Below, in pieces: positions 27,288 to 36,638 of a stretch of DNA of 64,000 nt (position 1 is the stretch's first letter; every line of letters begins with the position of its first letter). The DNA comes from Ignavibacteriota bacterium. Lineage in GTDB: Bacteria; Bacteroidota; Ignavibacteria; Ignavibacteriales; Melioribacteraceae. The notes beneath the pieces were generated by a model. The model saw only the letters and a list, made by a program, of their open reading frames with translations, did not search any database and was not told the origin of the DNA. The stretch spans positions 124,001 through 188,000 of the forward strand of contig PAAX01000002.1 of NCBI GenBank assembly GCA_002698995.1, written 5' to 3'. A program made the position numbers and the translations under genes.

Positions 27288-27725
27288 TTAGAATTTTTTT
27301 CTCAGCTTTCTCCAAATTCCGCTTCCCAGCATATTATTAGCGTTTGCTAAAATATTTTTAATATTGAATAATATATCTGAATCGCCAGCCCAATGTTCTC
27401 TTACAATTTGGGGATCAATCTCATTTACAACATCATTTAAAACATAAGCAGCAATTGAAATATCGTCTAAGTATCCTAACGGACCTAAAAACAACTCCGG
27501 AAGTAAATCCAAAGGAGAAATAAAATAAGCAATAGCTCCTGTTAATTTAGCTTTTTTTGAAATTGGAACTCTTGAATCAAGTGATAACTTAACTAATAAA
27601 TGAAACATATCCGGCGCAAGCAGAATAAAGTCTTTCCATTTATTATCCAATGAAGTGTTTTTGCTCATCCATGAATTAATATCACTTCTTAATTTTTTAT
27701 AAAAATCTTCATGATCGTTTTTCAT
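27288..27725 (-). CDS. YkvA-family (DUF1232) protein
   Basis: 145 residues. The central segment KAKLTGAIAYFISPLDLLPELF, followed by GYLDDISIAAYVLNDVV, is the DUF1232 signature: a short amphipathic hairpin that often associates with membranes. Its function is unknown in general. Its ATG overlaps the stop of the upstream transporter gene as ATGA, so the two are translationally coupled. Confidence 0.88.
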   Translation of the reverse strand: MKNDHEDFYKKLRSDINSWMSKNTSLDNKWKDFILLAPDMFHLLVKLSLDSRVPISKKAKLTGAIAYFISPLDLLPELFLGPLGYLDDISIAAYVLNDVVNEIDPQIVREHWAGDSDILFNIKNILANANNMLGSGIWRKLRKKF

Positions 27726-28564
27726 AAGCTTAATAATCCAATCGAAATTATTCCAAATAATAATGCAACTCTGCCGTAAGCGTTCAGCGATTCTTTCCAG
27801 ATTAAAAACGCCCCAATTGCAGTTAATATTATAATGCTGATATTTACAGAAGGAAATACAATTATTGCCGGAATTTGTTTCAACGCATCTATCAAAAAGA
27901 ATGAACTAAATACATTCGGAATTCCTAAAAATAATCCGGTTGAAATAGTTCTCTTCTCAAGCTTCTGCTTTTTGAAAATGATATAAGAAGCAGTATAGAT
28001 AAAAGCTGATCCAAATATTGACAGAAGAAAAAAAGATTTTTCTTCTGCAGGACGCCATTGATTAAAAACCTTCATCAGAAAATCATTAAAGCCAATTCCT
28101 ATCAAAACAATTGCTAAATATAAATATTGTACTGTGTGTAACTTTTTGAGATTCTTGTGAGTAAGTGATCTAAAGAAAAAATACAAAGTGATAAAAGCGG
28201 CAGCAAAGCCAACTGCCTGAAAAAAATTCGGAATTTCATTGTAAATAATTATTGAAAGGGTAATTGGAATAAGAACGGATAACCTTGATGACACGGCAGC
28301 TAATGCAGTCCCGGCAGCTTCAACTGCTTTAGCAAAAGAAAAGAATGTTGTAACGAACATCAGTCCTAGTCCTGAACCAAAAAATAATGTTTCAATAGAT
28401 ATTTGAGAGTTAGTTTCGGAAATCAAAAGTATAAAAGAAATTATTGAAGCCATCAAATAATTTGCGGAAATTAAAACAATCTCATTCCCCTTTTTGGTGC
28501 TGTTAAATTTTAGTGTTAATGCAATACTTGTAGAACAAAAAACCGCCATTATAAGTGAAAACAT
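27722..28564 (-). CDS. EamA/DMT-superfamily transporter
   Basis: 280 residues with about ten hydrophobic helices in two halves, the layout of drug/metabolite transporters of the EamA type. Typical segments are ALAAVSSRLSVLIPITLSIIIYNE at the end of the first half and FPSVNISIIILTAIGAFLIWKE at the end of the second. The substrate is unknown. AAGGGA lies in the end of the upstream epimerase gene, 5 nt before the ATG, so the epimerase, transporter and ykvA-like genes form one transcript. Confidence 0.82.
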   Translation of the reverse strand: MFSLIMAVFCSTSIALTLKFNSTKKGNEIVLISANYLMASIISFILLISETNSQISIETLFFGSGLGLMFVTTFFSFAKAVEAAGTALAAVSSRLSVLIPITLSIIIYNEIPNFFQAVGFAAAFITLYFFFRSLTHKNLKKLHTVQYLYLAIVLIGIGFNDFLMKVFNQWRPAEEKSFFLLSIFGSAFIYTASYIIFKKQKLEKRTISTGLFLGIPNVFSSFFLIDALKQIPAIIVFPSVNISIIILTAIGAFLIWKESLNAYGRVALLFGIISIGLLSL

Positions 28565-28566
28565 TT

Positions 28567-29388
28567 TTATCCCTTCAGCATCATTAATGGAGAATCATAT
28601 ACAAATTCATAATTCAATTTTTCTTTAACCTTCTGGTTATCAACAATTTTAAAATCTCTTTGCTCTTTATCAATAAACTTTGGTGGATCAATATTTAAAC
28701 TCTCTGCAGCTTTTGTGTAAAACTCTTTCTTTGTTGGATGATCCGAACAAACACCATTAAATATTTCACCAAAAAGATTATGCTTTGTGACTTCAAAAAT
28801 TATATTTATGCAATCTGTTTGATGAATTAAGTTTACCGGTCGATTGCCGTCATCAAAAATATTTTTGTAAGATAAAAATCTACCGGGATGACGACCTTCT
28901 CCAATTAATCCGCCAAATCTTACTATAGTTACATTTGAAGAAAAACTATTTTGTAAAATTTCCTCTGCTGCCTTTACCGCTTTTCCCCCATCTGTAATTG
29001 GGTTTAGCGGACTTTCTTCATTTACAATTCCACACTCTTCTCCATAAACTGAAGTTGAACTGACATAAATAATTTTCTTTATTGCTGACTGTTTAACATA
29101 ATTCACAATTTCATTTAACTGATAAGTATGAAATTGAACTTTATCCTCAACTCTTCCCGGTGGAATGTTTATAATTAGTAATTCGGAATTTAGAAATTCT
29201 GCAAAGTTTTTCGTTCTTAAATCTGGATTTAAGATTACCGTAAAGGGATCAATTCCATTTAGTTTCATCTCATCAATTTTATCTATTGATGTAGTTGATC
29301 CTTTAACATGAAATCCTTTTAAGGCAAGAAATTTTGCTAAGGGCATTCCAAGCCAGCCGCATCCTAAAACACTTATTTTATTTATCAA
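28567..29388 (-). CDS. NAD-dependent epimerase/dehydratase-like SDR protein
   Basis: 273 residues. GCGWLG (9-14) near the N-terminus is the dinucleotide-binding motif, and IIYVSSTSVYG with a Tyr, followed by NP-rich and EEIL segments, matches extended SDRs of the YeeZ type. The substrate is unknown. The start is TTG at 29388, supported by AAAGGA 7 nt upstream; no ATG lies near. It is the first gene of a run that continues into the EamA transporter with a 2-bp gap, and it follows the DinB-like gene by 30 bp. Confidence 0.82.
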   Translation of the reverse strand: MINKISVLGCGWLGMPLAKFLALKGFHVKGSTTSIDKIDEMKLNGIDPFTVILNPDLRTKNFAEFLNSELLIINIPPGRVEDKVQFHTYQLNEIVNYVKQSAIKKIIYVSSTSVYGEECGIVNEESPLNPITDGGKAVKAAEEILQNSFSSNVTIVRFGGLIGEGRHPGRFLSYKNIFDDGNRPVNLIHQTDCINIIFEVTKHNLFGEIFNGVCSDHPTKKEFYTKAAESLNIDPPKFIDKEQRDFKIVDNQKVKEKLNYEFVYDSPLMMLKG

Positions 29389-29418
29389 TATTTTCCTTTC
29401 AATCTTTATCAGTTGATT

Positions 29419-29919
29419 CTATTCTTGCGGATCAACTCCGTAGTTTACCCACTCTTCTTTAGAAGGACCATAAACTCCCGGAACTTTTAATCCGTTTAAC
29501 CGCATTAAAATTGTTAATTGTCCGCGATGATGGATTTCATGATTTACCAGCATTCCCAATATTCTTGAATTACTCCATCGTTCTCCGTACAATTCTATAA
29601 CGGTATTCAAATCTTCATCATTCCATTTCTTTTGAATTGTACTTAATAATTTCTCACTAAGCTGATTATAAGTTGATTTAATTTCCTTTACGCTGTTTGG
29701 AATCGGCATTTCCTTTAAATCATCTTTTTCTGATAAACCAATTTGATTAATTAATTCTGATAAAGTCTGTACAATATGCCATGAAAGTCTTCCTAATGTT
29801 CTAACATCGTCATTAATTTTTTGATTAAGTTTCTCATCAGATAAATTATCAAACATTTTTAATGTTGAGTCAGATTCATTTTTCCACAACTCAACAAAAT
29901 CGTTAATTTTTCTAAACAT
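29419..29919 (-). CDS. DinB-family metal-binding protein
   Basis: 166 residues forming a four-helix bundle by prediction. The DinB metal triad is visible: H48 in RLSWHIVQTL and H127 and H131 in NHEIHHRGQL. Such proteins include bacillithiol/mycothiol-dependent transferases and damage-inducible proteins of unknown role; nothing here decides between them. GAGGTAA precedes the ATG. It is probably the first gene of the minus-strand run to 27288. Confidence 0.9.
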   Translation of the reverse strand: MFRKINDFVELWKNESDSTLKMFDNLSDEKLNQKINDDVRTLGRLSWHIVQTLSELINQIGLSEKDDLKEMPIPNSVKEIKSTYNQLSEKLLSTIQKKWNDEDLNTVIELYGERWSNSRILGMLVNHEIHHRGQLTILMRLNGLKVPGVYGPSKEEWVNYGVDPQE

Positions 29920-30030
29920 ATTTACCTCAAAAAAAATTTTTGAAATTCGTTGTTAATTCATATACATATATTTCCTAACTTCATTAAATTAATAAAGCAG
30001 TCCGTTCTAAAATAAAATAAGGATAAACCA

Positions 30031-30315
30031 ATGTCATTAATAGAAATAATACTATTATTAATTATAGCTGCTATTTGCGGCGGAATTGGACAGAGCATTG
30101 CCGGTTATTCTTTTGGCGGTTGTATTGTTTCAATTGTAGTTGGATTTATTGGTGCAATTATTGGCCAATGGTTAATGAGCAAATTCAATCTGCCGGAATT
30201 TTTTACGCTCTCTGTAGCCGGAAAAGATTTTCACGTAGTTTGGGCTATTATTGGTGCTACAATTTTTTCTGTTCTTGTTGGAATCATTACCAGAGGAAGT
30301 AAAAAGAATAATTGA
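30031..30315 (+). CDS. GlsB/YeaQ/YmgE-family stress-response membrane protein
   Basis: 94 residues with three hydrophobic segments rich in Gly (GGIGQSIAGYSFGG, VVGFIGAIIGQWLM, VWAIIGATIFSVLVGIITRG), the pattern of the transglycosylase-associated/GlsB family. These small inner-membrane proteins are often stress-induced; their function is unclear. AAGGAT precedes the ATG. An AT-rich 8-bp hairpin (30315-30322 with 30331-30338) lies between it and the YyaL-like gene and lacks a U-run. Confidence 0.88.
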   Translation: MSLIEIILLLIIAAICGGIGQSIAGYSFGGCIVSIVVGFIGAIIGQWLMSKFNLPEFFTLSVAGKDFHVVWAIIGATIFSVLVGIITRGSKKNN

Positions 30316-30361
30316 ACTTATATTTTGCAGTATAAGTTGAAATTTGGAAAAAGAAGAAAAT

Positions 30362-32422
30362 ATGAATAAGAAAAAACCAAACAGATTAATAAACGAGAAA
30401 AGCCCCTATTTATTGCAGCATGCATATAATCCAGTTGATTGGCATGCGTGGAATGATGAGGCTTTTGAATTAGCAAAAAAAAATGACAAACCAATTTTTC
30501 TTTCAATCGGATATTCAACTTGTCACTGGTGTCATGTAATGGAGCATGAGTCATTTGAAGATGAAGAAGTTGCTAAGCTTATGAATGAAGTTTTTGTTTC
30601 AATTAAAGTTGACAGAGAAGAACGTCCCGATATCGACCATATTTATATGACCGTCTGCCAAATAATGACCGGACACGGAGGCTGGCCTTTAACGGCAATT
30701 TTAGATCATAATAAAAAACCTTTTTTTACCGGGACATACTTTCCTAAAGAATCTAAATATGGCAGAATAGGCTTTGTTGATTTAATTAAACAGATTGATG
30801 AAGCATGGAAAAATAAACGAGATCAAATTAATAGAAGTGCTGACTCAATAACTCAGCATTTAGTTAATTATTCCAATTCTTTTAATCAAATGGAATTAAC
30901 TGCCGCAGTTTTTGATTCTGCTTTTGATGAGTTCGTAAATAAATACGATCCAAATTTTGGGGGATTTGGAACGGCTCCCAAATTTCCTTCTCCGCATAAT
31001 TTACTCTTTCTATTAAACTATTATAGAAGAACAAAAAAGGGCAAAGCTCTAGAAATAGTAGAAAAAACTTTAACCGAAATGAGAAAAGGAGGAATCTTTG
31101 ATCATATTGGATTTGGTTTTCACCGCTATTCTACTGATCAGAAATGGCTTCTTCCTCACTTTGAAAAAATGCTGTATGATCAGGGAATGTTGATTTTAGC
31201 ATATTCTGAACTTTATTCAATTACTAAAAATTCTCTTTACAAAAAAACTGCTGAGGAAATTATTGAATATGTACTGCGTGATATGACGAATTCAGAAGGA
31301 GGATTTTTTTCTGCTGAAGATGCCGATAGTGAAGGAGTTGAAGGGAAATTTTATGTCTGGAGTGAAAAAGAATTAAGATCAATTTTTGATGAAGATGATT
31401 TTCAATTACTCAAAAAAGTATTTTCAACTGAAGAGGATGGAAACTTTGCTGAAGAATCTACAAAAGAATTTACAGGTGAGAATATTCTTCATCTTAAAAA
31501 AGATTACAAAACTTTAGCGGAGGAATTAAATCTTGATGAATTAATATTAGAAAACAAAATTGTGGAAATCCGTAAAACCCTTTTCAGCATTAGAGAAAAA
31601 CGAGTTCATCCATATAAGGATGATAAAATTTTAACCGACTGGAATGGTTTATTTATTGCGGCTCTGGCAAGATCTGGCAGATTACCAAACCTTCAGAACA
31701 ATTTAGTCTTTGCTGAAAAAGGAATTCAATTTATACTAAAATATCTTAGAGATTCTGATGGAAATCTTCTGCATAGATTCAGAGACAATGATTCTTCCAT
31801 AAATGCAAATTTGGATGATTATTCTTTCTTAATTTTTGGTCTTATTGAGTTGTATAAATCTACATTTAATTTTGATTACTTAGAAAAAGCAATCGAATTT
31901 CAAAATATTCAGAATAATCTTTTTTGGGATGACGAATCAGGTTCATTTTTATTCAGTAGAAATACTAAGGATTTAATCGCTAATACAAAGGAAATCTACG
32001 ATAATGCAATTCCAGCCGGGAATTCAATTTCATTATTAAACTTAATAACAATTGCAAAGTTAACTGCTGATATTAAATTTGAAGATCAAGCAAATAGACT
32101 ACTTAACTCATACGGCGAAATTATTGATAAAGTACCAAACGGTTTCGGAATGTTTTTATTTGCTGCTGATTTTCTGATTAACTCAACTAAAGAACTTGTC
32201 GTAATTGCAAAATCGGAAGATGAAAAATCTGATTTAGTGAAAAATATTTTACCTCGATTTGAACCGAATGTTTTTGCAATTATTGCAACAGAAGAAGAAA
32301 AGTTAAAAATTGAAAAAAAGATTGAGTGGATAAAAAATTACAAGCTTATTAATAACTCTACTACATATTATTTGTGTTCAAATTTTGTGTGTGAGCAACC
32401 GACAAATGATTTTCCGTTATAA
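30362..32422 (+). CDS. YyaL/spermatogenesis-associated protein 20-like thioredoxin-fold protein
   Basis: 686 residues. The N-terminal domain contains [21 protein letters not shown] and [14 protein letters not shown] with a CHWC redox-like motif (C54, C57), the DUF255 thioredoxin-like signature. The rest is an alpha/alpha six-barrel like that of N-acylglucosamine 2-epimerases ([30 protein letters not shown]). Its biochemical role is not established. ATG 30362 fits the family start; the upstream TTG at 30344 adds six poorly conserved residues. A strong hairpin terminates it against the convergent DUF1579 gene. Confidence 0.92.
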   Translation: MNKKKPNRLINEKSPYLLQHAYNPVDWHAWNDEAFELAKKNDKPIFLSIGYSTCHWCHVMEHESFEDEEVAKLMNEVFVSIKVDREERPDIDHIYMTVCQIMTGHGGWPLTAILDHNKKPFFTGTYFPKESKYGRIGFVDLIKQIDEAWKNKRDQINRSADSITQHLVNYSNSFNQMELTAAVFDSAFDEFVNKYDPNFGGFGTAPKFPSPHNLLFLLNYYRRTKKGKALEIVEKTLTEMRKGGIFDHIGFGFHRYSTDQKWLLPHFEKMLYDQGMLILAYSELYSITKNSLYKKTAEEIIEYVLRDMTNSEGGFFSAEDADSEGVEGKFYVWSEKELRSIFDEDDFQLLKKVFSTEEDGNFAEESTKEFTGENILHLKKDYKTLAEELNLDELILENKIVEIRKTLFSIREKRVHPYKDDKILTDWNGLFIAALARSGRLPNLQNNLVFAEKGIQFILKYLRDSDGNLLHRFRDNDSSINANLDDYSFLIFGLIELYKSTFNFDYLEKAIEFQNIQNNLFWDDESGSFLFSRNTKDLIANTKEIYDNAIPAGNSISLLNLITIAKLTADIKFEDQANRLLNSYGEIIDKVPNGFGMFLFAADFLINSTKELVVIAKSEDEKSDLVKNILPRFEPNVFAIIATEEEKLKIEKKIEWIKNYKLINNSTTYYLCSNFVCEQPTNDFPL

Positions 32423-32426
32423 AACC

Positions 32427-32467
32427 AAACAGAGATTTGATTGATTGCATTTATCAAATCTCTGTTT
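32427..32467. terminator. Bidirectional terminator between YyaL-like and DUF1579 genes
   Basis: A perfect 15-bp stem (32427-32441 with 32453-32467; arm AAACAGAGATTTGAT) and an 11-nt loop lie between convergent stops. Each side ends in a short U-run, so it probably serves both genes. Confidence 0.85.
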
Positions 32468-32474
32468 CAAAAAA

Positions 32475-33053
32475 TTATTTTCTTGTGAAAATTATTTCCA
32501 TATTCTTAAATTCTTGATCCATATAAGTCATAAACATTTCCATCTGCATTTTATTGTCATCAAGCATTTTGCTTACTTGTCTTACTTTCATGTCGGATTT
32601 TGAAATTGGGTCGAAAATTGTTCCACTGTATTCTAAGGTTTTAAAATCATCACTAATTGTGCCCTTCAACACCATCATTCCGGTTCCCATATTGTCAATC
32701 CAAATGCTGGTAAGCTCTTTTTTAGAATTATCATATGATTCAAGACTCATTCCTTCCATCGGCATATTCATATAATTTCCTGTATGAGTGAACTTTAAAT
32801 ATCGTCCGCCCAAAATCATTTCTCCAACTGCTTCACCGGTTGAGGATGTTGGTTCGGTTCCGGGAGCCATCCAAAACTTTATATCTGTAGTCCAAGTACC
32901 TTCAAGTTTTTGAAAATGCTTATGAACATCACTCGGAGTCATATACTCCATCCAGACCTTCATCATTTCATCTTGGTTAACTTGTTCTTCCTGAGCAATT
33001 AATGTGATGGAAATAAATAGAATGGATATTAATAATACTGCTGCACGCCTCAT
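32475..33053 (-). CDS. Secreted DUF1579-family protein
   Basis: 192 residues with a signal peptide ending near LIAQ. The body predicts a lipocalin-like beta-barrel with the DUF1579 pattern: FQKLEGTWTTDIKFWM, EMILGGRYLKFTHTG, and YDNSKKELTSIWIDNMGTGMM. Function unknown in general. AGGAG lies 8 nt before the ATG. It is 89 bp downstream of the marR-like gene and might share its promoter. Confidence 0.85.
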   Translation of the reverse strand: MRRAAVLLISILFISITLIAQEEQVNQDEMMKVWMEYMTPSDVHKHFQKLEGTWTTDIKFWMAPGTEPTSSTGEAVGEMILGGRYLKFTHTGNYMNMPMEGMSLESYDNSKKELTSIWIDNMGTGMMVLKGTISDDFKTLEYSGTIFDPISKSDMKVRQVSKMLDDNKMQMEMFMTYMDQEFKNMEIIFTRK

Positions 33054-33142
33054 GTCATTTCTCCTTATTTTTTATGACAATAAGGAAAATATCAATAGAT
33101 ATTGTATAGATGCAATATTTTTTTACTTTAAATAAAGATAAT

Positions 33143-33592
33143 CTATCCTCTCATCTTATCCAGAATTTCATTTATAACTGCAGCTTCCTCTTCATTTATA
33201 TTTTTGAAAAGATGAGTGAAATAATCATCCAAATGATCAATTTCTTTTAGGAGATTCAATCCTTTTTCAGAAATAATTACATCAGCTTTTCTTCTATCGT
33301 TTTTGCATATTTTTCTATCAACTAGATCTTTCTTTCTTAATCTTTCAACCAAGCGGGAGGTATCGGACATTTTATCCAGCATTCTGTCTTTCAATAAATT
33401 AACACTTATTGGATTTGGAAACTGACCTCTTAGTATCCTAAGGATATTGTATTGTGAAGGAGTTAAATCATATTTATCAAAAAAATATGATTGTTTATTC
33501 ATCAGCCAGCCGTGAGTATAAATAATATTCACGGCCAGCTTTTGAAATTCACTTTTAAATTTAGATTGTTTTATTTCTTCTTCTAAACGCAT
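33143..33592 (-). CDS. MarR-family transcriptional regulator
   Basis: 149 residues. The winged-helix core is clear: LTPSQYNILRILRG, NLLKDRMLDKMSDTSRLVERLRKKDLVDR, and the wing KNDRRKADVIISEKG. MarR proteins bind short palindromes as dimers and usually repress their own operon. Its start overlaps the yceI-like stop as TAATG, so both are made from one message. Two adjacent palindromes upstream of the yceI-like gene are candidate operators. Confidence 0.9.
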   Translation of the reverse strand: MRLEEEIKQSKFKSEFQKLAVNIIYTHGWLMNKQSYFFDKYDLTPSQYNILRILRGQFPNPISVNLLKDRMLDKMSDTSRLVERLRKKDLVDRKICKNDRRKADVIISEKGLNLLKEIDHLDDYFTHLFKNINEEEAAVINEILDKMRG

Positions 33593-34182
33593 TATTTGTT
33601 TTTAATTACTTGAACATCAATGTCAATTCTTACTTCTTCGCTTACCACCAATCCGCCGGTTTCTAACACATTATTCCATTTTAAACCGTAATCAAATCTG
33701 TTTACTTCACCTTCAATGCTGAATCCCGCTCTTGTATTGCCCCATGGATCTTTTGCATTACCGTTGAACTCAACATCTAAAGTTACTTCTTTAGTAACAT
33801 CTCTCATTGTTAAATCGCCGACAAGCTTATATTCTTTATCATTTACTTTTGTCATTGATTTTCCTTTAAATACAATTTTAGGAAATTTTTCAGCATTAAA
33901 AAAGTCGTCTGACTTTAAATGATTATCTCTATCTGTATTTGCAGTATTAATGCTGTTTACATCAATTGAAAATTCTACTGTTGCTCCTTCAAAATTATCT
34001 TCAGCCGGTGAAGTGAATGTTCCTTCATATTCGGTAAATTTACCTTCAACTTCGGAAATAACCATATGATCAACTTCAAATCCTATTGATGAATGAGATT
34101 TATCGAATTTCCAGCTTACTTGCGCTGATGTTGTTAAAAATGCTGCTAAAAGCATCATTCCGATTAGATTTATTCTTTTCAT
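33592..34182 (-). CDS. Periplasmic YceI-family lipid-binding protein
   Basis: 196 residues with a signal peptide ending at TTSAQ. The YceI lipocalin-like pattern is complete: WKFDKSHSSIGFEVDHM, VEFSIDVNSINTANTDRDNHLKSDDFF, FPKIVFKGKSM, and LVGDLTMRDVTKEVTLDVEF. Homologues bind isoprenoid chains in the periplasm. AGGAG precedes the ATG. It is the first gene of an operon with a MarR regulator, a pairing seen widely, and may be controlled by that regulator through the palindromes at 34230-34255. Confidence 0.93.
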   Translation of the reverse strand: MKRINLIGMMLLAAFLTTSAQVSWKFDKSHSSIGFEVDHMVISEVEGKFTEYEGTFTSPAEDNFEGATVEFSIDVNSINTANTDRDNHLKSDDFFNAEKFPKIVFKGKSMTKVNDKEYKLVGDLTMRDVTKEVTLDVEFNGNAKDPWGNTRAGFSIEGEVNRFDYGLKWNNVLETGGLVVSEEVRIDIDVQVIKNK

Positions 34183-34229
34183 TTGTTTCTCCTATTTATG
34201 ATAGTTTTATTTTTGTTTATTACAAATAT

Positions 34230-34255
34230 ATGTTATAACATCTAATGTTGCAACT
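34230..34255. promoter_or_regulatory. Candidate MarR operator: two neighbouring palindromes
   Basis: ATGTTATAACAT (34230-34241) is a perfect 12-bp palindrome and GTTGCAAC (34248-34255) a perfect 8-bp one. Their ATGTT starts are 16 bp apart. They lie about 50-75 bp upstream of the yceI-marR operon start. Confidence 0.5.
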
Positions 34256-34364
34256 ATTATTTTATTTTAAACTATTGTTGACTTTATTTTTTCTTTTTTA
34301 GTGTTAACATTTGATTTTTTTTATCGATAGTAAATCTTTGGTATTTAAACTTTATCTTTGGGTA

Positions 34365-36632
34365 ATGATTTTTAAAAAAATAGCATTCTATATTATTTTC
34401 TTTCTTTCTGTTGTAAATGCACAACAAGTAAAAGAATTTTTAAGGACAATTAGTTCCCTTTCCGAAAAAGAACAAATTGATTCTATAATTAATTACAGTT
34501 ATACAATAAAAAACAGTTCTCCTTTATTTAAGGAGTTGAATGATTCCGCATATAATAAAGCCTTTAAATTAGATTATAAAGAAGCTATTGGAATCAGTTT
34601 AAGTAATCTTGGACTTTGGGATAATTATCAGAAAGATTTTAATGAAGCAATTCGAAAATATGATTTAGCTAAAAGTTACATAGAGAAAACAGACAGATTT
34701 TTAGAACTTGGTCTTTTATACAACCGATACGGAAATGCACTCCATCAAATAAATAAAAACTCAGAGGCTATTAATAACTTTAAGAAATCAATTGAACTAA
34801 GAAAATCAATAGACGATAAAGTTGGAATTGGTTATGCCTATACAAATATTGGCTTAATTTATTGGCGAACAGGAAGATATGACAGCGCTTTGGTAAATTA
34901 TGAAGAAGCTTTAAAAGTAAGGCTTCTGCTTGATGACAAAAAACTTATCGCATCAAACTATAATAATATTGCCGTTCTTTACTATCACTGGGGAAGATTT
35001 GAAGAAGCATTGGATTTTTATCTGAAGTCCTATGAATTAAGAAAATCAATAGATGATTATTACGGACTTGCAATAGTACTAAATAATATCGGCTTGATAA
35101 ATCTTGATAGAAATGAGCTTTCAGAAGCAAAAGAAAATTTTTATGAAGCGTTAATATTTGCAAAGAAGAGTGAAGATCAATCGGCAATAGGTTATTCTTA
35201 TAATGGAATTGCATCTTCTTTTAAGACCGAAAAATTATATGATTCTGCTTATTACTATTATCAGCAGTCATTAAATCAATATTCAAAAGCAGATCACTTT
35301 GGCGGAATGGTTCTTAATTTAATTAATCTTGGTGATTTACTAATCGAAATGAAATTATACCAAGAAGCTGAAGAATATTTAGATGAAGCACTTAAACTTT
35401 CAGAACCCCGATCAGAAAATTTAAGGATAGCTCAAGTTTATCTTTATAAATCTGATATTCGTTCAGAGAATAATAAAAAGTATGAAGCTGTAGCACTTCT
35501 TGAAAAAAGTCTTGAAATTGCCAAAGGTGTTAATAAAATCGATCTTTTAGTTTCAATTTATGAAAGATTATCCGACCGTTATTCTGATATAAATAATTTT
35601 TCAAAAGCTCTAGAATATTATAAACTATTCAAAATTGAATCCGATAAACTGACTGCAGAAAAAAACTCAAATAAAATGCTGGAGATTCAATTTGAAAATC
35701 AAAAAGCTAAAGAGCTTAAAGAGAAAGAAATTCTTCTTGAAAAGGAAGAAGCTCAAACCAATCTTTTTATAACCATTGCCGTTGCATTTGCTGTTTTGGC
35801 AATTGTATTAACATTCATAATTATTTATATAAAAAGATCGGCAAGAATTTTAGAAATAAAGAATGAAGAGATTCAGAATCAGAAAAAACTATTGGAATTA
35901 CAGAAAGAAGAATTGAACAATAAAAATGAAGAACTGAATGAAGTAAACAACACAAAGGATAAATTCTTCTCAATTTTAGCGCATGATCTTAAGAATCCTT
36001 TTGGGGCATTAATTGGCTATACTTCCCTTCTTCTTGATGAAATTGAAATACTAGATAAGACTGAAATAAAAGATATTGTCGAAAAAACAAATTCCGTTTC
36101 AAATAATTCGTTTCAATTGCTTGAAAATCTTTTATCTTGGGCGAGATCACAAACCGGTGTTCTTACTATAAATCATAAAGAGATTGAACTAAGTAATTTG
36201 ATAAACGAAACTACTACTCTTTTCCATGATATTGCAGTTAGTAAGAATATTAACATTAAATGTAATTTGAATGAAAAAGTAGTTATTAATTCGGATGAAG
36301 ATATTCTTCGGACAATTTTCAGAAACGTGATTTCTAACGCAATCAAATTTTCCTATCAAAAAAGTAAAATTGATATAACTCTATTTAAGCAGAATGGAAA
36401 TGCGGTATTTGAAGTTCAAGATTACGGAATGGGAATGGATGCAGAAACATTAGATTCTTTATTCAGAATTGATGTCAATATTTCTAATTTAGGTACAAAT
36501 AACGAAAAAGGAACCGGGTTGGGATTAATTCTAACAAATGAATTTGTACAAAAAATAAATGGCAAAATTTATGTTGAAAGCAGTCCTAATTTGGGAAGCA
36601 AATTCACAATTCTTTTACCACTTAATAATTAA
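34365..36632 (+). CDS. TPR-containing histidine kinase (kinase A of the four-kinase block)
   Basis: About 755 residues. Signal peptide or N-terminal helix (FYIIFFLSVVNAQ), then a periplasmic array of TPR repeats over about residues 60-400 (GYAYTNIGLIYWRTGRYDSAL, SNYNNIAVLYYHWGRFEEAL), a membrane helix near 465-490, a coiled coil, HisKA with FFSILAHDLKNPFG (H540) and HATPase with NVISNAIKFSY, DYGMGMD and GTGLGLI. No receiver or regulator is attached. ATG 34365 fits a signal peptide; the earlier TTG does not. Kinase core very like that of the gene at 38663. First of four kinases on this strand. Confidence 0.88.
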   Translation: MIFKKIAFYIIFFLSVVNAQQVKEFLRTISSLSEKEQIDSIINYSYTIKNSSPLFKELNDSAYNKAFKLDYKEAIGISLSNLGLWDNYQKDFNEAIRKYDLAKSYIEKTDRFLELGLLYNRYGNALHQINKNSEAINNFKKSIELRKSIDDKVGIGYAYTNIGLIYWRTGRYDSALVNYEEALKVRLLLDDKKLIASNYNNIAVLYYHWGRFEEALDFYLKSYELRKSIDDYYGLAIVLNNIGLINLDRNELSEAKENFYEALIFAKKSEDQSAIGYSYNGIASSFKTEKLYDSAYYYYQQSLNQYSKADHFGGMVLNLINLGDLLIEMKLYQEAEEYLDEALKLSEPRSENLRIAQVYLYKSDIRSENNKKYEAVALLEKSLEIAKGVNKIDLLVSIYERLSDRYSDINNFSKALEYYKLFKIESDKLTAEKNSNKMLEIQFENQKAKELKEKEILLEKEEAQTNLFITIAVAFAVLAIVLTFIIIYIKRSARILEIKNEEIQNQKKLLELQKEELNNKNEELNEVNNTKDKFFSILAHDLKNPFGALIGYTSLLLDEIEILDKTEIKDIVEKTNSVSNNSFQLLENLLSWARSQTGVLTINHKEIELSNLINETTTLFHDIAVSKNINIKCNLNEKVVINSDEDILRTIFRNVISNAIKFSYQKSKIDITLFKQNGNAVFEVQDYGMGMDAETLDSLFRIDVNISNLGTNNEKGTGLGLILTNEFVQKINGKIYVESSPNLGSKFTILLPLNN

Positions 36633-36638
36633 TATAAG

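Noticed and set aside
30315-30338. 8-bp AT-rich hairpin between the GlsB-like and YyaL-like genes
   Set aside because: The stem is weak and has no U-run, so I do not call a terminator or riboswitch.
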